Shown here in pieces: positions 27,457 through 36,032 of a DNA stretch of 64,000 bases (position 1 is the stretch's first letter; each line of letters opens with the position of its first letter). Made by a program: the position numbers and the translations under genes. Origin of the DNA: Halobacteriales archaeon QS_9_68_17. Its GTDB lineage: Archaea > Halobacteriota > Halobacteria > Halobacteriales > Natronoarchaeaceae. The DNA is taken from NCBI GenBank assembly GCA_003023565.1, contig PXSA01000040.1, forward strand, positions 20,682-84,681, in the 5' to 3' direction. The notes under the pieces are model-generated. The model saw only the letters and a list, made by a program, of their open reading frames with translations, searched no databases and had not been told where the DNA came from.

Positions 27457-27933
27457 ATGGCCAGTTCGACCACCAACACCCTCCTGAAAGCCCTCGGCGC
27501 GGCAGTCCTCGTGATGGTCCTCCTGAGCGTCGTGGGGACCATCGTCTCCATCGTGATGGGCGTCGTCGCCACCGTCGTCTCGCTGGTCCTGTCGTTGCTG
27601 GTTCTCGGCGTCGTCGCGTGGGCCGTTCTCGGCCTGGTCTCCTTTCTCGGTGATGACTCCACCGCGGCGACCGGACGCCGCGGGAAGCCGTGGGACGACG
27701 CGGTGACCGAGAGCCGGGGATGGCGCAAGCACCTCCCCGGCGGCGGGGACACGACCGGGACCCGACGCGACGACCCCGCGGACCGACTTCGCGAGCGGTA
27801 CGTCGCCGGCGAGATCGACGAGGCCGAGTTCGAACGGCGCATGGACCGACTGCTGGATCGCGACTCGACCGACAGAACGGGCGGACGGAACGGGACCGGT
27901 CGGAGCAGCCGCGACCGGAACTGGGAGCGGTAA
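27457..27933 (+). CDS. membrane protein with C-terminal SHOCT domain
   Basis: This 158-residue protein has two adjacent hydrophobic helices (about 10-65, including VLVMVLLSVVGTIVSIVMGV and VSLVLSLLVLGVVAWAVLGL) and a C-terminal SHOCT motif (DRLRERYVAGEIDEAEFERR), a short domain often found at the end of membrane proteins and thought to mediate oligomerisation. A basic tail follows. Function is unknown. Confidence 0.8.
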   Translation: MASSTTNTLLKALGAAVLVMVLLSVVGTIVSIVMGVVATVVSLVLSLLVLGVVAWAVLGLVSFLGDDSTAATGRRGKPWDDAVTESRGWRKHLPGGGDTTGTRRDDPADRLRERYVAGEIDEAEFERRMDRLLDRDSTDRTGGRNGTGRSSRDRNWER

Positions 27934-27944
27934 CCGTCGCCCGG

Positions 27945-28163
27945 AGCAGCCGCGACCTCCAGGTCCGAGAGGATCCCTTCGGCGTGATCCTCCGGTGAGA
28001 CGCCCTCGTGCGCGCGTCGTATCGCTCCGTCCGGCCCGATGACGTACGTGTTCCGGAACACGCCGTCGAAGGCGTCGCCGAACGTCTGCTTCTCGCCGTC
28101 TGAGTCGTACGGCGTCGCCACCTCGCCGAACTCGTCCGAGAGGGGGGTGTACGGGATCTTCAG
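27945..28163 (-). pseudogene. peroxiredoxin C-terminal fragment
   Basis: The minus-strand frame reads LKIPYTPLSDEFGEVATPYD, then TFGDAFDGVFRNTYVIGPDG and EGILSDLEV, which is the second half of a Bcp/AhpC-type peroxiredoxin. The N-terminal part with the peroxidatic Cys is absent, and the fragment begins exactly where the gins51 reading frame ends. No start codon precedes it. It is a non-functional remnant left by a deletion or recombination. Confidence 0.7.
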
Positions 28164-29152
28164 TCGAGGCGCTTTGCGGCGTCGCGCTGGACTAGCGGTT
28201 CGACGTTCTGTTCGGGGAGCGTGACGACGTCCTCGGCGGTGAGGTCGTACTCCCGCTCGTCGACGCCGAGGATCTGCCCGACGTCCTGCGTGATCCGGAC
28301 CGTGACGCGGTCGGTGTCCGCGGCGACTTCGGACGCGGCCGCGTCGGCCGGTCCGGCGGAAGACGCGCCCTCGCCGACCCACTCGCCGTCGGCGACCGTC
28401 TCGTCGCCCGCCGAGTCCCGTCTCGGCGCGTCGGTGTCGGCAGTGCCGGCGGGATCAGGGGCCATCGCCGGACCCGATGCGGTCGGGGCGTCCGCCGGCG
28501 TCCTGGCGTCGCTCGGATCCGCGTCTACCGCTCCCGGGTCGGCTTCGTCCGGGCCGTCCGCCGAGGCGCGCTGTCGCTCCGCCTCTGCGACTGGGTCCGG
28601 AACGCCGTTTCCCGGCTCCGGCGGTGACTCCGGATCGCTCGCTCCGTCCGCAACGTCCGGGTCGTCGCCCATCAGGTCGGCGGCGCTGACGCCGCCGTCG
28701 TCGGCCGTCGAGGGGTCGGGAGTCGGGTCGTCGGGGGCGGGTTCGGCGTCGCCGGACGCCGCGTCCTCGCCGGCCAGCACGTCCAGCACGCGGCCCTTGT
28801 TCGCCTCGATGCGGTCGACGATGTCTGCGAACAGCTCCTTCTCCTCGGTCGTCAGCCCCTCTTCGTCGGACGGCATCCCGGCCGCCGCGAAGCTGGCTCG
28901 CTTGACGATCTTGCCCATCCGCCGCTCGTACACCGCCTCCACGACCTCCTCGGCGGTCTCTATCTCGTCGGTAAGCCGACCCACTTCGGGGTTCGAGAAC
29001 GGGTCGTCGGCCTCCTCGGCCGCGCGGTCCCGCTGGGCCTTGAGGCCGGCGACGTACTGGCCTACGTCCTCGTAGAACGAGTCGCGGAGACGCTGCAGGC
29101 TGTCCTTCCGGCGTTCCTTGTTCTGGACAGACCGCAGTTCGTCTAAGTTCAT
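28160..29152 (-). CDS. gins51: GINS replication complex subunit Gins51
   Basis: This 330-residue protein has an N-terminal helical A domain (MNLDELRSVQNKERRKDSLQ, YVAGLKAQRDRA) and a small C-terminal B domain (YDLTAEDVVTLPEQNVEPLVQRDAAKRL), joined by a long low-complexity Asp/Ala/Pro linker (about residues 130-260) characteristic of haloarchaeal GINS. GINS joins MCM and GAN/Cdc45 in the replicative helicase. It overlaps priS by 4 bases, the classic archaeal primase-GINS pair. Confidence 0.9.
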   Translation of the reverse strand: MNLDELRSVQNKERRKDSLQRLRDSFYEDVGQYVAGLKAQRDRAAEEADDPFSNPEVGRLTDEIETAEEVVEAVYERRMGKIVKRASFAAAGMPSDEEGLTTEEKELFADIVDRIEANKGRVLDVLAGEDAASGDAEPAPDDPTPDPSTADDGGVSAADLMGDDPDVADGASDPESPPEPGNGVPDPVAEAERQRASADGPDEADPGAVDADPSDARTPADAPTASGPAMAPDPAGTADTDAPRRDSAGDETVADGEWVGEGASSAGPADAAASEVAADTDRVTVRITQDVGQILGVDEREYDLTAEDVVTLPEQNVEPLVQRDAAKRLD

Positions 29153-30357
29153 TCTTCACCTTTCTCCGCGTCGCCGCGGGCCATCAGGAAGACGCCCACG
29201 TGCTCCGGTAGTGTCTGTGCACCGTCCGAAACCGTAAAGGTATGGTCACCGAGAGAGACGTCGCCGTAATCGGGGTTGCCGACCGGCGGCAGGCCCGTCA
29301 CGTCGGTCACGTCGACGTTGATCGAGTTCCCGCGGAACGTCTCCGGGACGGCGTCGACGAGCGGGTCGAAGTCGTCGAGGTCGTCGCGGTCGAGCCGCTG
29401 GACCTCCAGTCCGCTCCCGCCGTGGAGGCTCCCCGGCAGGCGGATGAGGCGGTTGGTGTCGGTCGTGACCGGTTCGTCGATGGGTGCACTCTCCGTTTCG
29501 AGCACGTCCTCGGCGAGCGTCCGCGCCAGCTGGAAGAAGGCGGGATGAACGTCGACGTTCCCCCCTCGGATCCGGTCGGCGTTCGACCGGGCGGCGGTGA
29601 GCACCGCTTCGGACCGCTCCGCGCCGATGCCGTCGAACTCCTGTAGGCGCTCCAGCGCGTCGTCCTCGTCCAGCCCGAGCAACTCGTCGACGAACGCGTA
29701 GATCCGGTCGTTGACGCGCTTGCTCCACCCGCCCGACGGGTCGAGCGTCCGTTTCTGCGCCGGCGTCTCGCGGCCCATGCCCGCGACGGCCTCCGTGTCG
29801 ACGAGGTCCTCGAAATCGACGTCGATGCCGCGGACGTAGTCGACGACCTCGCGGCGGCGCTCGCTGTCGAGCGCCCGGACGCCCTCGTCGCGGACGTGGA
29901 CGTGGTAGCCCCGCCCGCCGGAGAAGACGACCGTCAGGTCCTCGACGCCGAAGTCGTCTTCGAGGAAGTCGAGCAGGCGCAGGAGCGCGTCCTTGCAGGC
30001 CGCCAGCATCTCGGGGTAGCCGGCCTCTTCGGGGTCGACGCTGGGCAGGTGGTCGGCGTCCAGGTCGAAGACGAGGTCGGCGGAGCGCCACCCCTTCTCG
30101 CCCATCGAGTTCGCGCTCGGTTCCTCGTAGCGCCCGGCGGAGAAGTAGACGTGTCGCGGGCGCTTTCGTTGGAGGAAGTCATCGAGTGAGCCGACGTCGA
30201 ACAGCGACCGGTGTCGGACCATCGTCGTCCCCGGCCCTTTCGTCCACGGGATAAATCCCCACTCGCGGTCGGGGGCGTCCGGCGGGGGCGTGATCGACGT
30301 GCGGCGGTAGTGGTCGCGGAACCGGCCGCGGAGATACCCCCGAGTGCGCTCCTCCAT
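29149..30357 (-). CDS. priS: DNA primase small subunit
   Basis: This 402-residue protein makes RNA/DNA primers for replication. The catalytic aspartates are in LVFDLDADHLP, with SGGRGYHVHV and DTNRLIRLPGSLHGGSGL as the other conserved motifs. It begins MEERTRGYLRGRFRDHY. The gene overlaps gins51 by 4 bases and both are transcribed leftward. Confidence 0.96.
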   Translation of the reverse strand: MEERTRGYLRGRFRDHYRRTSITPPPDAPDREWGFIPWTKGPGTTMVRHRSLFDVGSLDDFLQRKRPRHVYFSAGRYEEPSANSMGEKGWRSADLVFDLDADHLPSVDPEEAGYPEMLAACKDALLRLLDFLEDDFGVEDLTVVFSGGRGYHVHVRDEGVRALDSERRREVVDYVRGIDVDFEDLVDTEAVAGMGRETPAQKRTLDPSGGWSKRVNDRIYAFVDELLGLDEDDALERLQEFDGIGAERSEAVLTAARSNADRIRGGNVDVHPAFFQLARTLAEDVLETESAPIDEPVTTDTNRLIRLPGSLHGGSGLEVQRLDRDDLDDFDPLVDAVPETFRGNSINVDVTDVTGLPPVGNPDYGDVSLGDHTFTVSDGAQTLPEHVGVFLMARGDAEKGEE

Positions 30358-30448
30358 GTCGTCACCTCGGTTAACGGGGCGGCGATAAAACAGTGCCGAA
30401 CCGGGTCGTCGAACGGGCCGCCCGCGAGGTGGTCTCCCGAGTGGGTCG

Positions 30449-30925
30449 CTACCCGCGGATGATGTCGGAGAGCCGTTCCGCGATCCCGGCGTCGGTACCG
30501 AGTTTCAGGTAGTACGCGTCGCCGCCGTCCTCGTAGTAGTTGTCGATACGGCGTTTGATCTCGAAGCCGAGATGCTCGTAGAACTCCAGCGCGTTCTCGT
30601 TGGTCGTCCGGGCGTGACAGGTGACGGTCGCGTGGTCGTCGACAACGCGCGCGACGAGTTGCTCGCCGAGACCATCCCCGCGATGCTCGGGCGCGACGGC
30701 GAGAAAGAGGATGTAACCGTCGCGGCGGGCCGCGACGAAGCCGACTAGCTCGTCGTCCACGAAAGCGACGTGGACCGTCGAGCGGCGGTAGGCGTCGGTG
30801 AAGAAGCCGCGGCGTTGCTTGAGCACGCCGTCGCGGGTCCGGATCTGCTCTTTCAGGTCCCACGCGTCCTCGACGTACCCGTCGCTGCCGGCCCCGACGA
30901 CCCGGATGTCGACCTTGACGCTCAC
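30449..30925 (-). CDS. GNAT N-acetyltransferase
   Basis: This protein of about 158 residues has the acetyl-CoA binding pattern ILFLAVAPEHRGDGLGEQLV and the C-terminal NENALEFYEHLGFEIKRR. I prefer the GTG at 30925 (VSVKVDIRVVG) to the ATG at 30961, because a TATA-like TTATA lies between the two, which fits a leaderless message from the GTG. The substrate is unknown. It is divergent from the archease gene. Confidence 0.78.
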   Translation of the reverse strand: MSVKVDIRVVGAGSDGYVEDAWDLKEQIRTRDGVLKQRRGFFTDAYRRSTVHVAFVDDELVGFVAARRDGYILFLAVAPEHRGDGLGEQLVARVVDDHATVTCHARTTNENALEFYEHLGFEIKRRIDNYYEDGGDAYYLKLGTDAGIAERLSDIIRG

Positions 30926-31029
30926 TGTGTCTTCGTTGTGGATCGGCGAATATAACTCCACCGGCCCCCTCTATCGACCGGAACGACGCGGTCCGAAACC
31001 ACAAGCGGACGGCACGGCAACGGGCACCC

Positions 31030-31487
31030 ATGCCGTACGAACTCCGCGACCACACCGCGGACGTCGCAGTCGCCGCCACGGGCGAGACACTCGGCGGAGT
31101 CTTTGCCGCCGTCGCCGACGGACTGGCGGCGGCGATGGCCGACGAGGTACCGGCGGACGGCGAGCGCTTCGACGTGACCGTCGCCGCGGAGAACCGCGAG
31201 GCGCTGCTGTTCGACTACCTCGACGACCTCATCTACCAGCGCGACGTGCGGGGCGTCCTCCCGGTCGCCCACGAGGCGACCGTCGAGCGCGTCGGGGACG
31301 CCTCTGCGGACGGGGGCGGAACAGCGACCCGAGAGACGACGCCGACCGCTGGTCGCTCTCGGGGAGTGCCCGCGGTGTGCCCCTCTCCGAGCTCCACGCT
31401 CGCGAGGTGAAAGCCGTTACCTACTCCGGGATGGACCTCGCGCGCATCGACGAGGGCTGGCGCGCGTACGTCGTCTTCGACGTGTGA
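31030..31487 (+). pseudogene. archease, frameshifted
   Basis: Frame one gives the archease start MPYELRDHTADVAVAATGET and FDYLDDLIYQRDV with the metal-binding Asp region. It then drifts into a Ser/Thr/Arg tail, while the neighbouring frame continues WSLSGSARGVPLSELHARE and VKAVTYSGMDLARI to the natural end YVVFDV. One missing G near 31312-31320 (GGGGGCGGAAC) separates them. Archease activates RtcB RNA ligase, whose gene follows after 61 bases, so the gene should matter; a sequencing indel is likely. Confidence 0.8.
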
Positions 31488-31548
31488 GTCAGTGCGTCCA
31501 CCCCGTGGAGACGAAACCTATTCCCGGGTTCCGGCGCGACTGTCGCCT

Positions 31549-33006
31549 ATGACCACGTACGACGCGAACGGCATCACCCTGCACAAGGTGCGGGACTACG
31601 TCTGGGAGATCCCGCAGGAAGGCGGGATGCGAGCGCCGGCGCGCGTGTTGGCGAGCGAGGCGCTGCTGGACGAGATCGGCGACGACAAGACGCTCCAGCA
31701 GATCAAAAACACGACCCATCTCCCCGGCAGCACGAAGTACGCCGTCTGTATGCCCGACGGCCATCAGGGGTACGGCTTCCCCGTCGGCGGCGTCGGCGCA
31801 CTGGACGCCGAGAACGGCTGTATCTCTCCGGGAGCGGTCGGCTACGACATCAACTGCGGCGTCCGGATGATGACGACGAACCTCACCTACGACGACGTGC
31901 GTGGGAAAGAGGAGGAACTCGTCGACTCCCTGTTCGCCGACGTCCCTTCGGGCCTCGGCGGCGGCGGCATCGTCGAGGGCGACGCCGACGCTGTCGAACA
32001 GATCCTCGCCCGCGGCGTGGAGTGGGCCGTCGAGGAGGGGTACGGCGTCGAGGACGACCTCCGCGCCTGCGAGGACGAGGGTCGGCGGCCGGACGCCGAC
32101 CCCTCGGCGGTGTCCCGGAAGGCGAAGGACCGCGGCCGAAACCAGATCGGGAGCCTCGGCAGCGGGAACCACTTCCTGGAGGTCCAGCGCGTCACCGACG
32201 TGTTCCGCGAGGACGTCGGCGCGGCGTTCGGCCTCGAAGCGGCCCGGATCGTCGTGCTGATCCACTGCGGGAGCCGCGGGCTGGGCCATCAGGTGTGCAA
32301 CGACTACCTGCGGCAGATCGAGCGGGAACACGGCGACCTGCTCGCGCGGTTGCCCGACAAGGAACTCGCCGCCGCGCCCGCCGGCTCCGACCTCGCCGAG
32401 GACTACTACGGCGCGATGTGCGCCGCGATCAACTTCGCGTGGGTGAACCGCCAGCTAATCATGCACCGCACCCGGCGGGTGTTCGAGCGTGTCTTCGACC
32501 GGACGTGGGAGCAGATGGAGATGGAACTGCTGTACGACGTGGCGCACAACATCGCGAAAAAGGAGACGCACAGCGTCGGCGGCGAGGACCGCGAACTGTA
32601 CGTCCATCGTAAGGGCGCAACGCGGGCGTTCCCCGCCGGGCGACCCGAAGTCCCCGCGGCGTACCGCGACGTGGGTCAGCCCATCATCATCCCCGGGAGC
32701 ATGGGCGCGGGGAGTTACGTCCTCCGCGGCGGCGAGGAGTCGGTGGACCTCACGTTCGGGTCGACGGCCCACGGTGCCGGCCGGCTGATGAGCCGCACGC
32801 AGGCGAAGCAGGACTACTGGGGCGACGACGTGCAGGACGACCTCGAACAGCGGGGCGTCTACGTGAAGGCCCGGAGCGGCGCGACGGTCGCCGAAGAGGC
32901 CCCCGGCGTCTACAAGGACGTGGACGAGGTCGTTCGCGTCTCGGACGCCCTCGGTATCGGTGACAGGGTGGCGCGGACGTTCCCGGTCTGTAACGTCAAG
33001 GGTTAG
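31549..33006 (+). CDS. rtcB: RNA-splicing ligase RtcB
   Basis: This 485-residue enzyme joins tRNA halves with GTP and manganese. Visible motifs are YAVCMPDGHQGYGFPVGGVG, GYDINCGVRMM with the metal-binding Cys, GSLGSGNHFLEVQ, LIHCGSRGLGHQV and the late guanylation-site region YVLRGGEESVDLTFGSTAHG. I use the ATG at 31549 (MTTYDANGIT). It forms a unit with archease, its known partner. The 3' end overlaps the next minus-strand gene by 4 bases. Confidence 0.95.
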   Translation: MTTYDANGITLHKVRDYVWEIPQEGGMRAPARVLASEALLDEIGDDKTLQQIKNTTHLPGSTKYAVCMPDGHQGYGFPVGGVGALDAENGCISPGAVGYDINCGVRMMTTNLTYDDVRGKEEELVDSLFADVPSGLGGGGIVEGDADAVEQILARGVEWAVEEGYGVEDDLRACEDEGRRPDADPSAVSRKAKDRGRNQIGSLGSGNHFLEVQRVTDVFREDVGAAFGLEAARIVVLIHCGSRGLGHQVCNDYLRQIEREHGDLLARLPDKELAAAPAGSDLAEDYYGAMCAAINFAWVNRQLIMHRTRRVFERVFDRTWEQMEMELLYDVAHNIAKKETHSVGGEDRELYVHRKGATRAFPAGRPEVPAAYRDVGQPIIIPGSMGAGSYVLRGGEESVDLTFGSTAHGAGRLMSRTQAKQDYWGDDVQDDLEQRGVYVKARSGATVAEEAPGVYKDVDEVVRVSDALGIGDRVARTFPVCNVKG

Positions 33007-33212
33007 CCGGTCCGGAACTCGCTGACGCCGTCGTCGCCATCGTCGTCTTCTTCGAAGAGTTTCCGTGCGGTGAGCGTCACCGTCGCCTCCGGCGAGTCGT
33101 CGTCCTCCCAGGGGCTCTCGTAGACGGATATCTCGGCCTCGGTGACGTCCCAGCCGGCGTCTTCGAGTAACGATACGAGTTCGCGCTGTTCGTCGAGTGC
33201 GTCGTCGTTCAT
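33003..33212 (-). CDS. small acidic hypothetical protein
   Basis: This 69-residue protein begins MNDDALDEQRELVSLLEDAG and contains VTEAEISVYESPWED, a pattern of helix and strands without metal or membrane motifs. The start overlaps the stop of the upstream zinc-ribbon gene (ATGA), so the two are coupled. Function is unknown. Confidence 0.65.
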   Translation of the reverse strand: MNDDALDEQRELVSLLEDAGWDVTEAEISVYESPWEDDDSPEATVTLTARKLFEEDDDGDDGVSEFRTG

Positions 33213-33550
33213 GGGTTGAAGTCGAACCGCGGCGTGTCTTCGAGCGACGGGCCGTCGTCGACCTCGCGCCCGTCCTCGTACTTGACGTAGTTCAGGTAGA
33301 AGGTCCGTCCGCAGCCGTCGTCAGAGTCGGGCGAGCCGATCTCATCGGACGACGTCCGACCGCCCGGAACGCTCTGCGTTCCGATGCAGACGAACTCGAT
33401 GCCGTCGGCGTCCTCGTACTCGCCGGTCGTCGCGGCGTACTCCCGGTCGCCCTGTGGCTCTTTCGTGACGGACTTGTCCCGCAGGTACGGGTCCCGGTCG
33501 ATGGAGACGACGGCGTCGCAGTACGGACAGGTGTACGTGACGGAAACCAC
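33209..33550 (-). CDS. zinc-ribbon-like hypothetical protein
   Basis: This 113-residue protein starts with VSVTYTCPYCDAVVSIDRD, a CPYC knuckle, and carries two further cysteines (FVCIG and DDGCGRTFYLNY) that could complete a zinc site. The start is a GTG at 33550. It is coupled to the small gene behind it. A role as a nucleic-acid-binding or structural zinc protein is possible but unproven. Confidence 0.65.
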   Translation of the reverse strand: MVSVTYTCPYCDAVVSIDRDPYLRDKSVTKEPQGDREYAATTGEYEDADGIEFVCIGTQSVPGGRTSSDEIGSPDSDDGCGRTFYLNYVKYEDGREVDDGPSLEDTPRFDFNP

Positions 33551-34130
33551 GACGACCCGTACGGGCCGCGCGAAGTTATCTCCGACGGGTCGGACGCCGA
33601 GACGCAGGCCGCACTAACGGATAGCGAACAGACGGCCTGCGAGTCCGCGAGGGGGATCGCCGTACGCCCGCCTCGTCCGCCCTCGCGGCGATTCGTCAGT
33701 TCACGTCGGGTCTGGTCCCGGGTTGGGTGATAAACCTTCGGCTGCCAGTTGCCTACAGTAACCGACCGGCCGCGCTCGGATGCGCGACCGAAGTGAGCGC
33801 TCCGAGCGGACACCGGAAGACGCTTCGCGCCTTCCGAGCTGCTTGCAAACGCGAAGCGTTTGCAGCATCACGAAACGGCTTCGCCGTTTCGGTCGACCTC
33901 CTTCGCTTCGCTCGGGAGGACGGGGAAGGGCAGGCGCTAGGAGCGTGCCTCGGCGACCGCCGAGGCTCGCGCAAACTGGCGGCCCTGGTGTCTTCGCGAA
34001 CGAAGTGAGCGAAGGCTCGGAGCGGCGAAGCCGCTCCGGTGGACATTGAAACGGCGACGAGATCGCTGCCAAGCGATTTCGAGGGCTTTCTTGGGCAAGG
34101 GCTTTGTCGGGCGGGAGTCAGGATCACGGT
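33551..34130. other. 580-base gene-free region
   Basis: No plausible coding frame was found on either strand; the ORFs in the track are Arg/Ser-rich shadows. Apart from the hairpin array, a further partial inverted repeat (GATCGCT/AGCGATT) lies near 34060. The right end must contain the promoter of the gene at 34131. Confidence 0.6.
33774..34037. repeat. array of seven hairpins with GAA/TTC loops
   Basis: This gene-free stretch holds successive perfect inverted repeats: GCTCGGA/TCCGAGC (33774-33807), GCAAACGC-GAA-GCGTTTGC (33845-33863), CGAAACGGC-TTC-GCCGTTTCG (33871-33891), CCTCC/GGAGG (33897-33919), CCTCGGC/GCCGAGG (33948-33965), CTTCGC/GCGAAG (33992-34014) and GGAGCGGC-GAA-GCCGCTCC (34019-34037). 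Three have three-base GAA or TTC loops. They sit upstream of the eIF2B-like gene. They are not direct repeats with spacers, so not a CRISPR array. Confidence 0.75.
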
Positions 34131-34982
34131 ATGATCGACGAGACGGTCGAGGAGATCGAGGAGATGCAGACTCACAGCTCCTCCGTCGTCGCGGTTAAGG
34201 CGACGCGCGCGCTGGGGGAACTGCTCGACCGGGAGTTCGCGACGGTCGAGGAGTTCCACCGCGACCTGGAGCGCAACAGCAGCACGCTCCGCCGGGCGAA
34301 CCCCTCGCACGCCTCGCTGCAGAACGCCCTCCGCGAGGTCGAGGAGTCGGCGCTGGAGGCGGACGACGCCTCCGTCGACGCGGCGAAAGAGCGCCTCGGC
34401 GACGTGATCGAGCGGGTCGTCGACGACGTGGAGTCCGGCAAGCGGCAGGCGGCGGCAAACGCCGCGTCGATGCTGCAGGACGGAACGACGCTTTTGACCC
34501 ACGCCTACTCGTCGACGTTCCTCGAAGCGCTCGAACTCGCCGTGCAGGAGGGCAAGTACTTCGAGGTGTACGTGACGGAGGCCCGGCCGCGCTATCTCGG
34601 CCGGAAGACGGTGCGGACGCTCGCGGCGATGGACCGGGTCGACCCGACGCTCGTCACCGACGCCGCGAGCGGGCACGTCATCGAAAAGGTCGACCGCGTC
34701 GTAACCGGGATGACTTGCATCGCGGACGGGAAACTGTACAACAGGGTCGGCACGCTCCCCGTCGCGGCGACGGCGGCGCAGGTCGGCGTACCGATGACCG
34801 CAGTCGGCTCCGGCGCGAAGATCATCGAGGAGGGGTTCGTCTTCGAGAACGAGTTCCGCTCCGGCAGCGAGGTGATGCGCGAACCCCCCGAAGGGTTCGA
34901 CATCGAGAACCCGAGCTACGACGCGACGCCGGTCGACCTGCTCGACGTGGTCGTCACCGATACCGGGCGACGGGAGCTCTGA
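34131..34982 (+). CDS. eIF2B-family protein
   Basis: This 283-residue protein belongs to the eIF2B alpha/beta/delta family, which in archaea includes aIF2B and ribose 1,5-bisphosphate isomerases of AMP salvage. Helical N-terminal half (MIDETVEEIEEMQTHSSSVV) and Rossmann-like C-terminal half with VTEARPRYLGRKTVRTLA and TAVGSGAKIIEEGFVFENEF are visible. Which of the two roles applies cannot be settled by reading. The start at 34131 is preferred over the upstream in-frame ATG. Confidence 0.8.
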   Translation: MIDETVEEIEEMQTHSSSVVAVKATRALGELLDREFATVEEFHRDLERNSSTLRRANPSHASLQNALREVEESALEADDASVDAAKERLGDVIERVVDDVESGKRQAAANAASMLQDGTTLLTHAYSSTFLEALELAVQEGKYFEVYVTEARPRYLGRKTVRTLAAMDRVDPTLVTDAASGHVIEKVDRVVTGMTCIADGKLYNRVGTLPVAATAAQVGVPMTAVGSGAKIIEEGFVFENEFRSGSEVMREPPEGFDIENPSYDATPVDLLDVVVTDTGRREL

Positions 34983-35023
34983 GCCCCCGGGAGTTTTTCC
35001 GAGGCCGAACGTAGACCCAGGCG

Positions 35024-35962
35024 ATGAGCGACGCACTCGCACGGACGGCCTGGTCCCACGAACACGTCGCGGTCAACGGGGTGCGCCTCCACTACGTCGC
35101 CGCGGGTCCGGCATCGGGGCCGACGGTGGTGCTGCTTCACGGGTTCCCGGAGTTCTGGTACTCCTGGCGTCACCAGATCGAAGCGCTCGCCGACGCCGGC
35201 TATCGCGTCGTCGCGCCGGACCTGCGGGGCTACAACGTCTCGGAGAAGCCCTGCGGCGTAAGCGCCTACCGGGTCGGGACGCTGGCCCAGGACGTGGCGT
35301 CGCTGGTCGAGCGCGTCGCCGGCGGCGAGGCCCACCTCGTCGGTCACGACTGGGGCGGCGTCGTCGCCTGGGAGACGGCTGTCCGCTACCCCCGTACGGT
35401 CTCGTCCCTCACGGCGATGAACGCGCCCCATCCCGGTCCTTTCCTGCGGGAGCTCCGTCGCCCGGAGCAGGCGAAGCGGTCGTGGTACACGTTCTACTTC
35501 CAGCTACCGCGCCTACCGGAGGCGGGCTTTCGCGCGGGGGACTTCCGCGTCCTGGACAAGATGTTCCGCGAGGACCCCGCCCGCCCCGACGCGTTCACCG
35601 ACGAGGACGTGCGCCGCTACAAGCGAGCGCTGACCCGTCCCGGCGCGCTGACGGCCGCGCTGAACTACTACCGCGCCCTCGGCCGCGGGATGCTCCGACA
35701 GGCGGCCAGAGAGGTCGTGTACGGCGACGGCGGCGTGACGGAGGCGACGCTGTCGCCCGTGCGGGTCGACCAGCCGTCGCTGGTGCTGTGGGGGATGGAG
35801 GACACGGCGCTGTCCCCGCGCTTGCTCGACGACCTCGAAGAGTGGGTCCCGAACGCCAGGGTCCAGCGGCTAGTCGATGCGAGCCACTGGGTGCAAAACG
35901 ACGCGCCGGCGGAGGTGAACGACCACCTCGTCTCGTTCCTCGCCGGCGAGAGCGAGCGGTAG
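35024..35962 (+). CDS. epoxide hydrolase-like alpha/beta hydrolase
   Basis: This 312-residue protein has the HGxP oxyanion motif (LLHGFPEFWYSWRHQ), an aspartate nucleophile in VGHDWGGVVAWE (Asp in place of Ser), and a His in DASHWVQNDAPAEVN. This set is typical for epoxide hydrolases and haloalkane dehalogenases; the cap domain contains a conserved Tyr-rich stretch (WYTFYFQLPRLPE). Natural substrate unknown. It is 41 bases behind the eIF2B-like gene. Confidence 0.85.
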   Translation: MSDALARTAWSHEHVAVNGVRLHYVAAGPASGPTVVLLHGFPEFWYSWRHQIEALADAGYRVVAPDLRGYNVSEKPCGVSAYRVGTLAQDVASLVERVAGGEAHLVGHDWGGVVAWETAVRYPRTVSSLTAMNAPHPGPFLRELRRPEQAKRSWYTFYFQLPRLPEAGFRAGDFRVLDKMFREDPARPDAFTDEDVRRYKRALTRPGALTAALNYYRALGRGMLRQAAREVVYGDGGVTEATLSPVRVDQPSLVLWGMEDTALSPRLLDDLEEWVPNARVQRLVDASHWVQNDAPAEVNDHLVSFLAGESER

Positions 35963-36032
35963 GCTGTCGCGACCCAGCGCGGCCTCGACCCGTTCTCCGC
36001 TCTCACCCGCCCGGGAGCGGTGCGGTCGCCGT

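Noticed and set aside
33774-34037. CRISPR array
   Set aside because: The elements are inverted repeats with different arms, not direct repeats with regular spacers, and no cas genes are near. The Cas4-like domain at 3671-6418 belongs to a Dna2-type protein.
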